Below are positions 1-7,068 of a DNA stretch of 7,584 bases, in pieces. Source of the DNA: Planctomycetota bacterium (GTDB lineage: Bacteria > Planctomycetota > PLA2 > JAEUHO01); NCBI GenBank assembly GCA_026647295.1, contig JAPKHB010000186.1:1-7584 (forward strand). The letters run 5' to 3'. The notes under the pieces are model-generated. The model saw nothing but the letters and a program-made list of their open reading frames with translations, searched no databases and had not been told where the DNA came from. Each line of letters starts with the position of its first letter. Position 1 is the first letter of the stretch. The position numbers were made by a program, and so were the translations under genes.

Positions 1-1731
1 GGCCTTAGCCTCGCCGACCTTGGCCGCGATCCAGGCGGCGGCTTCGGCGACGGGGACTTCCGTCGTGTTCCTGGTGCGGCGCTCGACGATCTCGACAAGC
101 CCCGAGGAGAGCTTCTTGCCGAGCACGATGCGCCAGGGAATGCCGACCAGGTCGGCGTCCTTGAACTTGGCCCCGGCCCCGAGGCTGCGGTCGTCCCAGA
201 GGACGTCCACGCCGGCCGCCCCCAGTTCGGCGTACAGGGCGGCGGCGAGCGCGTCCTGGGCGGCGTCGCCCGGCCGCATCTGCACGAGCACGGCCGCGTA
301 GGGGGCGATGGGCAACGGCCAGATCATGCCGTCGGCGTCGTGGTTCTGCTCGATGGCGGCGGCGGCCACGCGGCTGACGCCGATGCCGTAGCAGCCCATG
401 TGCAAGGGCTTGAGGGAGCCGTCCTCGTCGGCGAAGGTCGCCCCCATGGCCGCGGAGTACTTGGTGCCGAGCTGGAAGATGTGCCCGACCTCGATGCCGC
501 GCGTGATCTCCAGGCGCCCGCGGCCGTCCAGGGTCTCGTCGCCCGCGGCCACGCGGCCCAGGTCGACGGTCGGCGGCTGGGGCAGGTCGCGCCCGAACCA
601 GACGTCGAGCCAGTGCACGTCGGCCTCGTTGCCGCCGCACAGGAAGCCCTCCACCCCCTCCACCGAGCGGTCGGCGAGCAGCGGGACGGCCGGGTCGAGC
701 CCGATCGGGCCGGCGTAGCCGACGGGCGCGCCGGTGGCCCGGACCACGGCGGCCTCGTCGGCCAGCGCCACGCGCAGGGCCCCCAGGTGGTTGAGCAGCT
801 TCACCTCGTTGATCTCGCGGTCGCCCCGGCACAGCACGGCCACCGTGCGCTCGCCGTCGGCGAACGCGGCCCGGTACAGCACGGTCTTGAGCATGCGCTC
901 CACGGGCAGGTCGGGGAACAGCGCCCGCAGGTCGGCGCAGGAGCGCGCGCCCGGCGTCGGCTCCTTGTGCTTGGCGACCCGCGCCGGGGCGGGGGGCGGG
1001 GGCGGGACGCGGCCCACGGCCTTCTCGACGTTGGCCGCGTAGCCGGTGGCGCGGCACACGGCGATCGCGTCCTCGCCGGTCTCGGCGTCGACCATGAACT
1101 CCTCGGAGCCCGACCCCCCGATCGCCCCCGCGTCGGCCTGCACGGGGGTGAAGCGCAGCCCGCAGCGGGTGAAGATGCGCCGGTAGGCCTCCCGCATCCG
1201 CTCGTAGGACGCCGCCATCTCCGCGGGGCCGCGGTCGAAGGAGTAGGCGTCCTTCATCAGGAACTCGCGGCCGCGCATCAGCCCGAAGCGGGGGCGGATC
1301 TCGTCGCGGAACTTCGTCTGGATCTGGTACAGGACCAGCGGCAGCTGGCGGTAGGAGGTGAGGCGGCCGCGCACGAAGGCGGTGACCACCTCCTCGTGCG
1401 TGGGGCCCAGGCACACCTCGCGGCCGCGGCCGTCCTGGAAGTGGTAGAGGATGCCGTCGGTCACGTAGCGCGACCAGCGGCCGGACTCCTCCCACAACTC
1501 CCGCGGCTGGAGCGCGGGCATCAGCAGTTCCTGGCCGCCGGCGCGGTCCAGTTCCTCGCGCACGATGCGCTCGATCTTCTGCAGCACGCGCCACAGGAAG
1601 GGGCCGTAGGTGTAGACGCCGGCCGCCACCGCCTGGAGGAAGCCGGCGCGCAGCATGAGGGCGTGGGAGCGGACCTCGGCCTCGGCCGGCTCCTCGCGCT
1701 GGGTCGTGAACAGGCAGCGGGTGAGTCGCAT
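1..1731 (-). CDS. proS: Prolyl-tRNA synthetase, bacterial type with editing domain (C-terminal end cut by window edge)
   Basis: Cytosolic class II aminoacyl-tRNA synthetase that charges tRNA-Pro with proline. 577 codons are open with no stop before the left edge. E. coli-type ProRS is about 572 residues, so only a few codons should be missing. The N-terminus (MRLTRCLFTT, then SHALMLRAGF) matches the family start, which supports the ATG at 1731. GPTHEE lies at residues 109-114, motif 2 FRDE at 141-144, HIFQLGTKYS at 417-426 and motif 3 GIGVSR at 449-454. The region of about 225-395 between motifs 2 and 3 is the INS (YbaK-like) domain that edits mischarged Ala-tRNA-Pro. K282 in RMLKTVLY corresponds to the editing lysine of E. 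coli (K279). The anticodon-binding domain follows from about 475, ending in GIPWRIVLG and a short tail. No Shine-Dalgarno sequence is visible before the ATG. The gene is divergent from xth and no frameshift is seen. Confidence 0.97.
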   Translation of the reverse strand, partial: MRLTRCLFTTQREEPAEAEVRSHALMLRAGFLQAVAAGVYTYGPFLWRVLQKIERIVREELDRAGGQELLMPALQPRELWEESGRWSRYVTDGILYHFQDGRGREVCLGPTHEEVVTAFVRGRLTSYRQLPLVLYQIQTKFRDEIRPRFGLMRGREFLMKDAYSFDRGPAEMAASYERMREAYRRIFTRCGLRFTPVQADAGAIGGSGSEEFMVDAETGEDAIAVCRATGYAANVEKAVGRVPPPPPAPARVAKHKEPTPGARSCADLRALFPDLPVERMLKTVLYRAAFADGERTVAVLCRGDREINEVKLLNHLGALRVALADEAAVVRATGAPVGYAGPIGLDPAVPLLADRSVEGVEGFLCGGNEADVHWLDVWFGRDLPQPPTVDLGRVAAGDETLDGRGRLEITRGIEVGHIFQLGTKYSAAMGATFADEDGSLKPLHMGCYGIGVSRVAAAAIEQNHDADGMIWPLPIAPYAAVLVQMRPGDAAQDALAAALYAELGAAGVDVLWDDRSLGAGAKFKDADLVGIPWRIVLGKKLSSGLVEIVERRTRNTTEVPVAEAAAWIAAKVGEAKA

Positions 1732-1781
1732 GGCGGGGCGGAAGGATACCCCGGCGCGCCGTTCCTGCTTCAATCCCGGGG
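1732..1781. promoter_or_regulatory. Compact divergent promoter region between proS and xth
   Basis: These 50 bases separate two divergent start codons, so both promoters must lie here or inside the neighbouring genes. For proS (minus strand), TTGAAG at 1773-1768 and TATCCT at 1748-1743 are weak -35 and -10 matches with a 19-base spacer. They would put the transcript start only a few bases before the ATG. For xth (plus strand), TTCAAT at 1769-1774 is a weak -10 match whose start site would fall at or next to the GTG. A perfect 10-base palindrome, CGGCGCGCCG, lies at 1752-1761 in the middle of the gap and could be an operator, though such palindromes arise easily in GC-rich DNA. Neither start has a Shine-Dalgarno sequence. 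The location of the promoters is a necessary inference; the particular boxes are speculative. Confidence 0.35.
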
Positions 1782-2567
1782 GTGCGCCTCGTCTCCTGGA
1801 ACGTGAACGGACTCAGGGCCTGCGCCCGCCAGGGCTTTGCGCGCTGGCTCGAGGGCTCGGGGGCCTGGCTGGTCGGGCTGCAGGAGGTGCGCGCCCGGCC
1901 CGAGCAGATCCCCCCCGAGGTGCGGGCCCCGCCCGGCTGGCACGGGCACTGGGTCGCGGCGCAGCGCCCCGGCTACAGCGGCGTGGGCCTGCTCGTTCGC
2001 GAGCCGCCTGGGCGCGTGGAGACCTCGCTGGGCGAACCGCGCTTTGACGCCGAGGGGCGGGTCCAGATCGCCCACTTCGGGCGCCTGGTGGTGGCCAACG
2101 CCTACGTCCCCAACGGCAACGGGCCCGGCCGCGACCACTCCCGCATCCCCTACAAGCTCGCCTTCCAGGCGGCGCTGCGCGCGCGCCTGGAGGCGCTTCG
2201 GCGCGCCGGGCGCCGCGTGCTGGTGATGGGCGACTTCAACACCGCCCACCAGGAGATCGACCTCGCCCGGCCGCGGGAGAACGTGCGCACCAGCGGCTTC
2301 ACGCCCCGGGAGCGCGCGGCGCTCGGCGGCTGGTTCGAGGCCGGGTGGGTGGACGCCTTCCGGCGCTTCGAACCCGGGCCGGGCCACTACTCCTGGTGGA
2401 GCCAGCGCCAGGGCGCCCGCGCGCGCAACGTGGGCTGGCGCATCGACTACGTCCTGGCCGCGCCGGCCGCGGCGCGCTTCCTCACCGCCGCGCGCCTTTG
2501 CCCCGAGGTGCACGGCTCGGACCACTGCCCGGTGGCCGTCGACCTGGATCCCCGCGTCCGCGCCTGA
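1782..2567 (+). CDS. xth: Exonuclease III-family AP endonuclease
   Basis: Mg-dependent phosphodiesterase of the exonuclease-endonuclease-phosphatase fold. It cuts DNA 5' of abasic sites and trims 3' blocks in base excision repair. The 261 residues match the family size (E. coli Xth is 268). Visible catalytic and metal-site motifs in order are WNVNG (N7, N9), LQE (metal ligand E35), Y108 in NAYVPNG, GDFN (D151, N153), RIDYVL (D222) and the terminal SDH (D247, H248). All key residues are intact. The GTG start at 1782 is the only start codon in this frame between the upstream stop at 1722-1724 and the essential WNVNG motif, so it is well fixed despite having no Shine-Dalgarno sequence. The gene stands alone on the plus strand, divergent from proS and convergent with the dehydrogenase gene. 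Whether it is a true 3' exonuclease or mainly an AP endonuclease (ExoA-like) cannot be told from sequence alone. Confidence 0.95.
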   Translation: MRLVSWNVNGLRACARQGFARWLEGSGAWLVGLQEVRARPEQIPPEVRAPPGWHGHWVAAQRPGYSGVGLLVREPPGRVETSLGEPRFDAEGRVQIAHFGRLVVANAYVPNGNGPGRDHSRIPYKLAFQAALRARLEALRRAGRRVLVMGDFNTAHQEIDLARPRENVRTSGFTPRERAALGGWFEAGWVDAFRRFEPGPGHYSWWSQRQGARARNVGWRIDYVLAAPAAARFLTAARLCPEVHGSDHCPVAVDLDPRVRA

Positions 2568-2584
2568 CCTACCGTTCGCAGCCT

Positions 2585-2635
2585 GGCTCCGGTGCATCCT
2601 TCGAGCCCCCGGACGGCCGCCGGGACCGGATCGCC
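2585..2635. terminator. Possible bidirectional hairpin between convergent xth and SDR genes
   Basis: The 69-base convergent gap contains nested inverted repeats. TCCGGT (2588-2593) pairs perfectly with ACCGGA (2625-2630). GGC (2585-2587) can extend this to GCC (2633-2635) across a two-base bulge. CCCGG (2608-2612) pairs with CCGGG (2620-2624) immediately inside the right arm. Two convergent genes need transcription termination here, and a hairpin would serve both strands. There is no T-run on either side, so this is not a canonical intrinsic terminator, and the 14-base bulge weakens the fold. No other feature is seen in the gap. Confidence 0.3.
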
Positions 2636-2636
2636 C

Positions 2637-3461
2637 CTACGCCTGCGGCGCCGGACCGGGCGGGGGGCGGGCGCCCAGGACGCGGCGCGCCATCGCGGCG
2701 ACGAAGGGGCGCGGCAGGAAGCGCTGCGCGAAGACGATGGTCTTGTTGAGCGCCCCGGGCACCACCTCCATGCGCCCGCGGGCCAGCGCCCGAAGCCCCG
2801 CCCGGGCCACCTTCTCCGCGGGCATGCGCCACTGGAGCAGGCGGGTGAGGCGGCGGTAGCCCGCGGCCTCGAAGAACTCGGTGTCGGTGACGCCGGGACA
2901 CAGCGCGGTCACGGCGAGCGCCGTCCCGCGCAGTTCCTGGTGCAGGCTGTTGCTGAAGTTGAGCAGGAAGGCCTTGGTGCCGGCGTAGGCGGCCTGGTAC
3001 GGCGCGGCCTGGAACCCCGCGAGGCTCGCCACGGTCAGGATCCCGCCCCGGCCGCGCAGGAGCATCCCCGGCAGGAGCCGGCGGGTGAGGTCCACCGCCG
3101 CGACCACGTTGACCTGGATCATCCGCCCGGTGCGCTCCGCGTCCGCGCGCACGAAGTGCCCCGGCACCGCAAAGCCCGCGTTGTTCACCAGCACGTCGAC
3201 GCCCCCGAGCGCCGCCTCGGCGGCCGCGCACAGACGCGCGGGGGCGCCGGGGTCGGCCAGGTCCTCGGGCAGCACGTGGACCGCGGCGGCGCCCCGCGCG
3301 CGCGCCTCCTCGGCGAGAGCCTCCAGGCGCGCCGTGCGCCGCGCCGTGAGCGCGAGCCGCGCGCCGGCGCCGGCCAGTTGGCGCGCGACGTCGCGCCCGA
3401 TGCCGCTGCTCGCCCCGGTCACGAGACAGCCCAGCCCGCGGTAGGAGGGGATGCGTCCCAT
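2637..3461 (-). CDS. Classical short-chain dehydrogenase/reductase (SDR), DltE/YqjQ-like
   Basis: Probable NAD(P)H-dependent oxidoreductase of 274 residues with a Rossmann fold; the substrate is unknown. The cofactor loop TGASSGIG is at residues 15-22. The Arg pair after strand 2 (TARR, R41-R42) suggests a preference for NADP(H). NNAG is at 93-96, N118 in the QVNVV segment, catalytic S146 in VASLAG and Y159-x3-K163 in YAGTK, with CPG at 188-190. The Asn-Ser-Tyr-Lys tetrad is thus complete. The C-terminal tail (about 230-262: VVPGALNK, FLPRPFV) resembles the COG0300 DltE-type SDRs. The ATG at 3461 is the first possible start, because an in-frame stop (TAA) lies at 3470-3468. It puts the glycine motif at the usual distance from the N-terminus. 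The gene lies 43 bases downstream of addA on the same strand, so it may be the distal gene of the addBA operon. No clear Shine-Dalgarno sequence is seen. Confidence 0.94.
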   Translation of the reverse strand: MGRIPSYRGLGCLVTGASSGIGRDVARQLAGAGARLALTARRTARLEALAEEARARGAAAVHVLPEDLADPGAPARLCAAAEAALGGVDVLVNNAGFAVPGHFVRADAERTGRMIQVNVVAAVDLTRRLLPGMLLRGRGGILTVASLAGFQAAPYQAAYAGTKAFLLNFSNSLHQELRGTALAVTALCPGVTDTEFFEAAGYRRLTRLLQWRMPAEKVARAGLRALARGRMEVVPGALNKTIVFAQRFLPRPFVAAMARRVLGARPPPGPAPQA

Positions 3462-3487
3462 CGGCGGTTACAGGACTACTGCGGGGA

Positions 3488-3519
3488 CCCGCCGGCCGGA
3501 AGCCTCATCCGGCCGGGGG
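3488..3519 (-). terminator. Strong stem-loop spanning the addA stop codon
   Basis: CCGGCCGGA (3492-3500) and TCCGGCCGG (3508-3516) are perfect 9-base inverted repeats around a 7-base loop. CCC (3488-3490) and GGG (3517-3519) extend the stem to 12 pairs with one bulged base. On the minus strand the loop holds the addA TGA, and the left plus-strand arm falls in the 43-base gap before the SDR gene. No U-tract follows, so canonical rho-independent termination is unlikely. It could act as a partial terminator, a 3'-end stabiliser, or a barrier that lowers SDR expression relative to addA. The pairing is seen in the sequence; the role is inferred. Confidence 0.4.
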
Positions 3520-6500
3520 CCCCGCGAGGAGGTCCTCGAAGCGCTCGGGCCAGCGGCCCTCCAGCTCGGCCACGGCGAAGGCCTGGCACAGGCGCCGGGC
3601 CTCCCCCAGGCGCGCGCCCGAGACGTCCACGGGCACCTCCAGGGCCTGCGGCCCCCAACTCGGGTGGAGGAGCAGCAGGCGCGCCCCGGCCACGTCCCGG
3701 CCGTGGAGCCGCTCGACGGCGAGCGCGTACAGCGCCAGTTGCCAACCGTAGCGCCCGGCCAGCGCCGCGGGGTCCGCGGCGCCCGGGCCGCGGGCGTTGG
3801 TCTTGTGGTCGACGATCCACAGGCCGTCCGGTCCGTCGAGCAGGAGGTCGATGCTGCCCTTGACCAGCAGCGCCTCGAAGCCACCCACCCGCGCCCCGTG
3901 CGGGAAGCGCACGGCGGCGTGGAAGGCCAGTTCACGCGCCACCCCGTGGCCGCGCCGCAGCGCGGCTCCGAGCGCCGCGGCGGTCGCGGTGGCGCGGAAG
4001 CGCCCGACCAGCGTCGCGCACAGCGCGAGGTCGGCGGCGGCGGGCTCGGCCCCCTCCAGTTCGGCCGCCAGGGCCGCGCGCAGCGCCGCCGGCGGGGGCG
4101 GCGCGAGGTCCGGGCCGAGTTGCTCGATGAGCCGGTGCACGGCCCGGCCGCGCGCCGCCGCCGAAGCCCCGCCACCCGCGGGGGCCGCCGGAGCGGGCTC
4201 GTCGAAGGCCTCCCGGCCTTCCCGGCGCGAGGCCAGGGGCTCGGATTCCCCGGCGTCGGGCTCCGCGTCCTCCGGCGGCGCCGGCGGCGGCCCGGGCACG
4301 GCCGCCAGGTCCGCGGGCACGAGGCGCTCGTGGTACAGGCGCGCGGGGCCGGCCGCAAAGCGCATCAGTTCGGAGACCCCGACGACGAAGCGGGTCCCGC
4401 CCAGCGGCGCGGTCGGGCGGCAAGCGCGCCCGACCCGGGCCTCTGCCTCCCGGTCGGCGGCCGGGTCCGGCGGGCCTTCGAGCGTGGCCGGCGGGGGCGC
4501 GGGGCGGGCCTGCGGGGGGCGCGCGAGCGTGCGCAGGACCAGCGTCGCCGCCCCGAGGGGGCGGACCTCCGGGCCAGGCCCGGGGGCGCCGCCGAGGAGT
4601 TCCCACAGCGCGCGCGCCCAGCCCTCCGCCCGGGCCGGGAGCCCCGACTTGATGTAGCCCGCGTGCGAGAAGGTGACGTAGACCCGCTCCTTGGCCCGGG
4701 TGAGCGCGACGTAGAGCAGCCGCAGCGACTCCTCGGCCGCGGCCGCCCGTTCGAGCGCGTCCAGGCGCCGGTGGCCCGCGCCCGCGCGCCGCCGGCCCTC
4801 GAAGGGGTCGCGCACGGTCACCCCGAGCCCCCCCGCGCCGTCGTGCAGGAGCGGGGGCTGGGCGCTTCGGCCCGGCCGCCGCCCGGCGTCGGCGAGGAAC
4901 ACCACCGGGAACTCCAGGCCCTTGGCGCCGTGCACCGTGAGCACCTGCACGGCGTCGACCTCCTCCCCCGCCGCGGGCGCCTGCGGTTCGCGGGCCTCGC
5001 CGTCGCGCAGCGTCTCGAGCAGGCGCAGGAGCCCACCCAGCCCGCGGGCGCCCTGCTCGGTCAGGCCCTCGGCCACCCACAACGCCTTGCGCAGGTTGGC
5101 CGCGCGGCGCGGGCCCTGCGGCTCGAGCAGCACCGCCTCGAAGAGACCCAGGTCGTACAACAGCGCCCGGACCACCCCGGCCGGGTCGTCCAGCACGGCG
5201 CGTTCGGCCAGCGCCGTGAGCGCGTGGAGCAGTTCGGCGAGGCGCCGGTCGCTCGCGGCGTCCCGGGCGAGGCGCTCCCGCGGCGTCCCCTCGCCCTCCG
5301 GATCGAACCAGCGCGCCAGTTGCGCCTCGTCGGCCCCGCACAGCGGCCCGGCGAGCAGCGCCGCCAGGGCGTGGCGGTCTTCAGGGTCGTGGATGGCCCG
5401 CAGCGCGTGCACGAGGTCCGTGATCTCGGCCGCCGTGAAGAACCCCGAGCCTCCGTGGGTGACGAAGGGGACCCCATGGCGCGCGAGCGCCTCCTCGATC
5501 GCGTCCAGCGGTCCGCGGGCGCGCACCAGCACGGCCACGTCGCCGTAGCGCAGCGGGCGGCCGCCGGCCGCCTGGGCGAGGCACGGCGTGCCCGACGCCA
5601 CCAGGTCGCGGATGCGCCCGGCGATCCACTCGGCCTCCTCGACGCGCACGGCGTCCAGGGGCGCCTCGGCCCCGCCGTCCACCGCCACCACCTCCGCCAG
5701 CGGCTCGGGGGCGGGCGCGTAGGCCCCGCGCGCCACCAGGGGCTCGTAGGGCACGCCGGCGGCCCCGCCAGCGAAGAGCCGCTCGAACACCTCGTTGACC
5801 ACGTCCACCAGGGCGGGGTGCGCGCGGTAGGACTCGGCGAGCGCGTGGCGCCCCGCGGGTCCGACGCGCTCGCGCTCGGCGAGGATCACCCCCACGTCGG
5901 CGCGCCGGAAGCGGTAGATGCCCTGCTTGGGGTCGCCCACGGCGAAGTGGGGCGCCCGGGTGCGCAGGTGGGCGAGGATCCGCGCCTGGAGCGGATTGGT
6001 GTCCTGGTACTCGTCAACCAGCAGCGCCGCCGGCACGAGGTCGGGCGGGGCTCCCCCCGCGTCGGCCGCCTCGAGCAGCGCCAGGGCCTCGATCTCCAGG
6101 TCCGCGAAGTCAAGCCCACCCCGCTCGCGCCGCAGCGACCGGAAGGTCTCGTCCAGGAGCACCACGCCGCGCTGAAGCGCCGGCAGCACCCGGCGCCCGG
6201 CCCAGGCGTCCAGGGCGCGCTCGGCCGCGGCCGAAAGGGCCTCGCCCAGGGCCTTGCGCGCGGCGCCGAGGGCCCGGCGGCGGGGCCAGCCGGGGGCCCC
6301 CACCCGGTCGGCAGCCTCGAACAGGTCGAAGGCGGCCTCCGGCTCCCCGGCGCCCAGCGCCGCGGCCGCGCGCCGGGCGCCGGCGAGGGCCTCGGCGAAG
6401 CGGTCGCGCAGCGCGGGGTCGGCCGTGAGGCCCGCGGCCGCCCCCTCCTCCTCGAAGGCGGCGGCGAGCGCGGCGAGTTCGGCCGGCGGCGGGCCGGGCG

Positions 6501-7068
6501 CCTCCGGCCCGGCGCACAGCGAGAGCCGCGCCGCGGGCACGCCCGCGCCGCGCAGCAGCCGCAGCGTGGCGGCGAGCGTGGCGCCCGGGTCCTCGCCCAG
6601 GTGTTCGAGCGCCGCGAGCAGGTCGGGCTCCTCGCGGGCCAGGCGGCGGCAGACGAGGTCCCGGGCCTCGGCCTCGAGCAGGCCGGCGGCGCGTTCGTCG
6701 AGCACCTGGAAGGCGGGGTCCAGCCCCGCCTCGACGGCGTGCAGCCGCAGCAGCGCGGCGAAGAAGGCGTGCAGCGTCGAGATCGGCGCGAACTCGACGC
6801 CGGCGCGCGTCTCCTCCTCGCCGGCGCCGAAGAGCTGCGCGGCCCGCTCGCGCAACTCGGCCGCCGCCTTCTCGGTGAAGGTGAGCGCCGCCACGCGGCG
6901 CACCCCCAGGCCGTGCTCGCGCACCAGGTGGGCGAAGCGCGCGGTGAGCACGCGGGTCTTGCCCGAGCCCGCGCCGGCCGTGACCAGGGCGTCGGCGAGC
7001 GGGTGCCCGACGGCCCGGCGCTGGGCCTCGGAGAGCGGCAGCGGTCCGGGGGCGGGGGCCTGGCTCAC
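3505..7068 (-). CDS. addA: AddA-type UvrD-like helicase with C-terminal RecB-family nuclease
   Basis: ATP-driven SF1A 3'-to-5' DNA helicase fused to a nuclease. With AddB it resects double-strand breaks for RecA loading. The 1187 residues fit the family (B. subtilis AddA is 1232). Helicase motifs are all intact: Q16, Walker A AGAGSGKT 31-38, Ia ALTFTEKAAAEL 61-72, STLHAFF 97-103, II DEYQD 352-356, III GDPKQGIYRFRRAD 378-391, IV around ESYRAHP 412-418 (R415), V TVHGAKGLEF 711-720 and VI YVALTRAKE 786-794. A Pro/Ala/acid-rich linker (about 920-973) precedes the PD-(D/E)XK nuclease: GRAVHRLIE 974-982, D1074 in GSIDLLL, D1087-H-K1089 in IVDHKT, and Q1110-x3-Y1114. The nuclease looks active. It has no Fe-S cysteine cluster, as expected for AddA. 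The GTG at 7068 is chosen because it overlaps the upstream stop (GTGA), has an AGGAGG 4 bases before it and precedes Q16 by the usual distance. RecB is less likely given the AddB-like partner upstream. Confidence 0.93.
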   Translation of the reverse strand: MSQAPAPGPLPLSEAQRRAVGHPLADALVTAGAGSGKTRVLTARFAHLVREHGLGVRRVAALTFTEKAAAELRERAAQLFGAGEEETRAGVEFAPISTLHAFFAALLRLHAVEAGLDPAFQVLDERAAGLLEAEARDLVCRRLAREEPDLLAALEHLGEDPGATLAATLRLLRGAGVPAARLSLCAGPEAPGPPPAELAALAAAFEEEGAAAGLTADPALRDRFAEALAGARRAAAALGAGEPEAAFDLFEAADRVGAPGWPRRRALGAARKALGEALSAAAERALDAWAGRRVLPALQRGVVLLDETFRSLRRERGGLDFADLEIEALALLEAADAGGAPPDLVPAALLVDEYQDTNPLQARILAHLRTRAPHFAVGDPKQGIYRFRRADVGVILAERERVGPAGRHALAESYRAHPALVDVVNEVFERLFAGGAAGVPYEPLVARGAYAPAPEPLAEVVAVDGGAEAPLDAVRVEEAEWIAGRIRDLVASGTPCLAQAAGGRPLRYGDVAVLVRARGPLDAIEEALARHGVPFVTHGGSGFFTAAEITDLVHALRAIHDPEDRHALAALLAGPLCGADEAQLARWFDPEGEGTPRERLARDAASDRRLAELLHALTALAERAVLDDPAGVVRALLYDLGLFEAVLLEPQGPRRAANLRKALWVAEGLTEQGARGLGGLLRLLETLRDGEAREPQAPAAGEEVDAVQVLTVHGAKGLEFPVVFLADAGRRPGRSAQPPLLHDGAGGLGVTVRDPFEGRRRAGAGHRRLDALERAAAAEESLRLLYVALTRAKERVYVTFSHAGYIKSGLPARAEGWARALWELLGGAPGPGPEVRPLGAATLVLRTLARPPQARPAPPPATLEGPPDPAADREAEARVGRACRPTAPLGGTRFVVGVSELMRFAAGPARLYHERLVPADLAAVPGPPPAPPEDAEPDAGESEPLASRREGREAFDEPAPAAPAGGGASAAARGRAVHRLIEQLGPDLAPPPPAALRAALAAELEGAEPAAADLALCATLVGRFRATATAAALGAALRRGHGVARELAFHAAVRFPHGARVGGFEALLVKGSIDLLLDGPDGLWIVDHKTNARGPGAADPAALAGRYGWQLALYALAVERLHGRDVAGARLLLLHPSWGPQALEVPVDVSGARLGEARRLCQAFAVAELEGRWPERFEDLLAGPPAG

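Noticed and set aside
5..1594. A 529-codon minus-strand open frame over proS
   Set aside because: Arg/Pro/Gly-rich shadow in a different frame from the proS motifs. The true proS frame starts at 1731 and stays open through the left edge.
340..1806. A 488-codon plus-strand open frame antisense to proS
   Set aside because: Low-complexity Gly/Ala/His/Val composition and no family motif. It is explained by GC-rich codon bias in proS, whose own frame has all ProRS motifs.
1770..2597. A 275-codon minus-strand open frame antisense to xth
   Set aside because: No motif and His/Gly/Ala-rich composition. The plus strand encodes a complete ExoIII with all catalytic residues.
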